Shown in pieces: positions 60,196 to 64,000 of a stretch of 64,000 nt of DNA (positions within the stretch are counted from its first letter, which is position 1; each line of letters opens with the position of its first letter). Location: NCBI RefSeq assembly GCF_032062135.1, contig NC_092859.1:23535126-23599125 (forward strand), in the 5' to 3' direction. The stretch comes from Pyxicephalus adspersus (taxonomy: Eukaryota; Chordata; Amphibia; Anura; Pyxicephalidae). A program made the position numbers and the translations under genes. The notes beneath the pieces were generated by a model. It saw nothing but the letters and a program-made list of their open reading frames with translations. It was not told where the DNA came from and did not search any database.

Positions 60196-61605
60196 ATGGC
60201 GTCCTATGATCTGAGAGAGGAGCTGAAATGTCCCATTTGTTGGGAAATCTATATAGACCCTGTAAGCCTGAAATGTGGACACAGTTTCTGCCAGGATTGT
60301 ATCACCCGTCAGCTGATCACACAGAAGGGATGCGGGTGTTATTCTTGTCCACACTGCAAAGAAGAGTCCAAGGAGTGGCCTACGCTACACAAGAATGTCG
60401 CCCTGTGTAACATATCCGAACACTTCTTATCCAAACACTCCCAGGGGAACAGACAATGCTCCATCCACAAACTGGACCTGACGTATTACTGCACTCAGGA
60501 CGCTGCCTGTATCTGTGATCAGTGCTCAGAAAATGAACATCAGGGGCACCAAATGGAATCATTGGGTGAGGCCTCTGAAAAGAAGAAGGCGAGCCTGAAA
60601 AATGTTCAACAAAATCTCATAACAAAAAGAGACGAGATGGAGAATAAAGTTCAAAGTTTGCAAGGACGTAGGAGGAAAGTAGAAGAAAAAGCAACTTGTG
60701 AAAAAGACAAAGTTAGTGCTCTGTTCAAAGACCTCAAAGGACAGCTGGAGGACCTGGAAAAGGGAGTCCTTAAAGAAATCTCTATAAGCGCACAGAGGGT
60801 CTCTGCCTTGGTCTCTGATTTGATTGATCAGTTGGTGATAAAAAAAGGGGAGCTCTCCAGAAAATTGCGTGACATTGACCGGGAGCTGAGAACCATGACT
60901 GACCCACTGACTGTCCTGCAGGAATCAGAAATAGGCGACTTGTATAGCACAGATCAGAGTGGTAGTGAAGACATCCAGAAACAAGAAGGAATGGATTTAG
61001 ATACAACCTGGATTTCACATGTGATACAAACAGGTGTATCCCATATAACCGGGATAGTGGCATGTTTCTACCTTAAGGAACCTGCGGACATAATGCTGGA
61101 TGTAAACACGGCTCATAATGACATACTTATATCTGAAGACCTAAAAGCTGCATCCTATTCACCAAAACAGAATCGTCCAAAAACAAGAGAACGGTTCCAA
61201 GATTATACCCAAGTGATAAGCAGTCAGAGTTTCTCCTCAGGGCAACATTACTGGGAAGTGGACGTTGGAGAGTCGGAGTACTGGAGTATCGGGATGTGTT
61301 ACCCCAGTATAGAACGAGGAGGATACCAGGCGCAGAATGAATGTAATAAGAAGTCCTGGTGTCTGCGCAGAAGTGGCAATTGGTATTCAGTGATACAGGA
61401 CAATAAATGGATTGAACTGCCTGCCAGTATCTCCAGTGATAGACTGAGAATATATCTGGACTACGAGTCTGGTCAGATCTCCTTTTATGAATTCAGTAAC
61501 CCAATAAAACACATATACACCTTCACTGCCACCTTTACTGAGCCTCTTCATGCTGCATTGCGTATCTGGAAAGGTTGCGTTAAAATATCCAATAGTGGAG
61601 AGTAA
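60196..61605 (+). CDS. TRIM E: intact RING / B-box 2 / coiled-coil / PRY-SPRY protein
   Basis: A 469-aa single-exon TRIM, the closest paralogue of C outside its own duplicate. RING (C12, C15, C27, H29, C32, C35, C51, C54) and B-box 2 (about 88-118, CSIHKLDLTYYC..HQGHQ) are complete; there is no B-box 1. The coiled coil is about 125-240. PRY-SPRY starts at about residue 300 (LDVNTAHND) and has YWSIGMCYPS and LDYESGQISFYE. The start is the ATG in tgATGGCGTCC, shared with C. Inferred E3 ubiquitin ligase. It is the last gene of the cluster in this window and has no visible defect. Confidence 0.93.
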   Translation: MASYDLREELKCPICWEIYIDPVSLKCGHSFCQDCITRQLITQKGCGCYSCPHCKEESKEWPTLHKNVALCNISEHFLSKHSQGNRQCSIHKLDLTYYCTQDAACICDQCSENEHQGHQMESLGEASEKKKASLKNVQQNLITKRDEMENKVQSLQGRRRKVEEKATCEKDKVSALFKDLKGQLEDLEKGVLKEISISAQRVSALVSDLIDQLVIKKGELSRKLRDIDRELRTMTDPLTVLQESEIGDLYSTDQSGSEDIQKQEGMDLDTTWISHVIQTGVSHITGIVACFYLKEPADIMLDVNTAHNDILISEDLKAASYSPKQNRPKTRERFQDYTQVISSQSFSSGQHYWEVDVGESEYWSIGMCYPSIERGGYQAQNECNKKSWCLRRSGNWYSVIQDNKWIELPASISSDRLRIYLDYESGQISFYEFSNPIKHIYTFTATFTEPLHAALRIWKGCVKISNSGE

Positions 61606-61663
61606 GAAATTATTGAGCTGTATGAGATTTACAAATCCTTCATTTCTTTTATTGTACTGTAAA

Positions 61664-61770
61664 TATTATTATTACACAGTATTTATATAGCGCCAACATA
61701 TTACGCAGGGCTTTACAAAGTCCATAGTCATGTTACTAGCTGTTCCTTAATAGGGCTCTGTCTAAATTCA
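61664..61770 (-). repeat. SINE family A, 3' tail
   Basis: Contains cacagtatttatatagcgcc, aacatattacgcagggct and tagtcatgttactagctgtt; truncated minus-strand copy 60 bp after TRIM E. Confidence 0.75.
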
Positions 61771-62025
61771 TTAACAAAAGTGAAAAATATTGCAGCTTAG
61801 CAATAGACGTTTTCTTCTTTCATGCTTTTTTTCTAATCTTGCTAATAATATTGTTGAGATAACAACTTTTATACTGCACTGTACCCATGGAGGAGCAATG
61901 CTGTCACCCTTAGGACTACAGAACACATCTTTTTCATATCATGGTAGGGACGTATTAAACCAAAGGAGAACTGGGAAGGCTTATACCATTTCAGTTTAGT
62001 ATTTCTCTGTATTGTGCATTATGTA

Positions 62026-62047
62026 CATATATATATATATTTATATT

Positions 62048-62082
<35 letters not shown>

Positions 62083-62092
62083 ATATATATAT
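62026..62092. repeat. compound (TA)n/(TG)n microsatellite
   Basis: TA dinucleotides interrupted by ttta, then gtgtgtgtgtgt, then TA again. Confidence 0.9.
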
Positions 62093-62263
62093 ACCACTAT
62101 GCACATTGCAGAACAGATGTGTAATAACCCATTTAATTCACTTGTGGGGAAGAATGTGATGTATTATTTTGATTCTAGTATCACAATGTTACTGTCTACT
62201 AACACATGTATATATTGTATTGTAACTTCACTTATATCTTTCACCATATCTTATCATCTCCTG

Positions 62264-62385
62264 GATTGTAAGCTCTTCGGGGCAGGGTCCTCTTCTCCTA
62301 ATATGTCACTGTCTGTATCTGTCTGTCATTTTCAACCCTTATTTAATGTACAGCGCTTTGTAATATGTTGGCGCTATATTATATT
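62264..62385 (+). repeat. SINE-like repeat, family B
   Basis: Contains gattgtaagctcttcgggg, gtcactgtctgtatctgtct, gtacagcgctttgtaatatg and ttggcgctatatta. Confidence 0.8.
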
Positions 62386-64000
62386 AATCATAAGACTAAT
62401 TATAGCTACGTCACCATCAGGACATCTGTAGTGTGACACCTGAAGAATTATAAAGGACGCTATAATCTGTTTAACACTAACAGGTCTTGTTCTTCCCCCA
62501 GTAATGTCATCACTCAATCACCATGTTAGCCTATGAACCCTGTGGTACAACTCACTTGTGCTGCTTCCCCCAATCTGAGCTCTGCTGCACAGGGATTGCA
62601 GGCTGCTATCAAATCCAGTTCAGGTACTCATGCTTGCATGTAATAAATTACATGTAATATTGTATCAGTGAATACAAAACTGATTTAAATTTTATCTTGT
62701 ATGTCTGCTTAGCCCTAAATGTTATTGTATTTGTTTTTTAATGTACTTTACCCAGTTGTATCCTCTCTATATAGTAATAGTTTATAAATGTATATTGTGT
62801 TTTTGTGTAGTCATAAAGTTTTCTTTTATTAATATATTTTTTGATAAACATTTGCACTAATATCACAGTCATCTGTACTTTTTATAATATATCATCTTAA
62901 AATGTGTAACGGCCGGCCCCAGTGCAAAATGTAAGGCAGCAAAAGGGTTAAAGTGCACTTTTAAACAAAATGGATTTAAAGCTGAAATTTAGGATCCTGT
63001 TTTTTTAATTCTTTTCTGTATTCTAAATAAAAATGCTGTTTTATTTTTCATTTTTGTTTTTACTTTTAGAGTATTCTTTCTTTTTATTGGCTGTGTCTTT
63101 TGGTTTTGTGTGTGTGAATTCTCTACACTCATGTCTATAGCATGTCTATGGGAAGATCTGAACAGACACTGCACATTGCACACTATATTCCTTGTTAATA
63201 TGAATGCATTGATTGATTCCCACTGTGATTCCCACTGCGCAGGTTCTGGGGATCATTTCAGCTCAGAAAAAGGGGTGCAATGTATGAAAATGTGAGGGGG
63301 GAAACACTGACCTCTGGCCACAACCTGAAATTTCCCTTAACAATAGATGAGGTTAAAGATTTACCCAAAATGTATTCCTTTATGTTATATTGGATTTAGT
63401 TACAAAGTATGAAAATCAACTTTTTCCTATGACCTATAAATCCTTCTAATTGAGACCGTTGTGAAAAATGTGTACATTTTGGGTACAGGTTAGATAAAAA
63501 ACAATTATATGTAGACCCCAAAAGAAAAGGCTGTTCGTTTTACAAAGTAAACAAGGTAAACCTATGTCCACAATGTGCAGATCGCATGATAATGTGCCAA
63601 TAGTCCAGATTGCCATATCAATAAGGGTTCTTTTGGCTCAGAGGATGAAAACGTCAACCTGTTGAGCCACATTGAGATTTCTGGAAGTAAACAGGTAGGT
63701 AGAACTTTGTATCACTCCTAACTAACCACTAATAATTACTGGAAAAGCAGATCTCCATTTTCTTTGCTTGTCTATGTTTTGCTCTACATCAGTGGTGCCC
63801 AACCTTTTTTTTTTCTGGGACCTGCTGTTGATATTAAAATAAAACTTGCAGGCCACAATGCAAACAAATAATAAAGATGTATGCTTAAAACTAGAATATT
63901 TTAAATTTAAAATTAAATTGAAATGTTTCTAGTTACCATAACATACATGGCAAATCAAGAATTTCTGCACTCACTATTTGATGCTCATTTTATTAATGCA

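Larger units (their letters stand above)
61606..64000. other. 3' flank of TRIM E to window end
   Basis: AT-rich. It holds a minus-strand SINE tail (61664-61770), a (TA)n/(TG)n microsatellite (about 62026-62092), a family B SINE (62264-62385) and, at about 63790-63870, a fragment starting gtggtgcccaacctttttt of the kind found at ends of hAT elements. No gene recognised. Confidence 0.55.

Overview
The window is vertebrate nuclear DNA, most likely from an anuran amphibian and probably a neobatrachian frog. Genes have introns with GT/AG junctions. The non-coding DNA is AT-rich and full of SINE and MITE copies, many with the tail motif 'tttatatagcgccaacatattacgcagcgctgtaca' split over several variants, a type I associate with frog genomes. 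There are no bacterial features. The species call is inference.

Left half (about 1.1-29.2 kb): one complete plus-strand gene, etv6 (TEL), an ETS-family transcriptional repressor. Eight coding exons (1593-1619, 16167-16302, 23784-23948, 25267-25401, 25887-26432, 26914-27056, 27476-27576, 28233-28338) join in frame to 1359 nt, a 452-aa protein. Exons 3-8 have the lengths I recall for human ETV6 (165, 135, 546, 143, 101, 106 nt). The PNT (SAM) domain is on exons 3-4, the proline-rich linker on exon 5 and the ETS domain on exons 6-8. Intron 1 (14.5 kb) holds a tandem array, a GA-rich minisatellite and a CpG-rich segment at 13.4-13.65 kb that looks like a second promoter with a first exon feeding the internal Met43 start.

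Right half (about 32.5-61.6 kb): a plus-strand cluster of six TRIM (RING / B-box / coiled-coil / PRY-SPRY) genes or gene copies, each with its coding sequence in one exon. Order: A (32931-34493, intact, two B-boxes), B (37032-38592, frameshifted copy of A), C (43569-44993, intact, one B-box), D (45709-47073, 5'-truncated copy of C), F (51933-53549, two B-boxes, the second degenerate) and E (60196-61605, intact, one B-box). Two recent head-to-tail duplications are visible: about 4.1 kb (A to B) and exactly 2080 bp (C to D). At a deeper level the order two-B-box then one-B-box occurs twice (A/B-C/D and F-E), suggesting duplication of an ancestral two-gene block. Such TRIMs are usually cytoplasmic E3 ubiquitin ligases of innate immunity that recognise ligands through the SPRY domain. 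The duplications, frameshift, truncation and B-box decay seen here are birth-and-death evolution at one locus.

Between genes there is a 77-bp minisatellite broken by an assembly gap (N run 41972-42654), nested pogo/Tigger-like MITEs and SINEs, foldback elements and microsatellites. Nothing suggests a prokaryotic-type system. The most interesting signals are the TRIM cluster architecture, its shared 5' sequence blocks, and two potential switches in etv6 (NAGNAG acceptor at the SUMO motif, alternative promoter with Met43).
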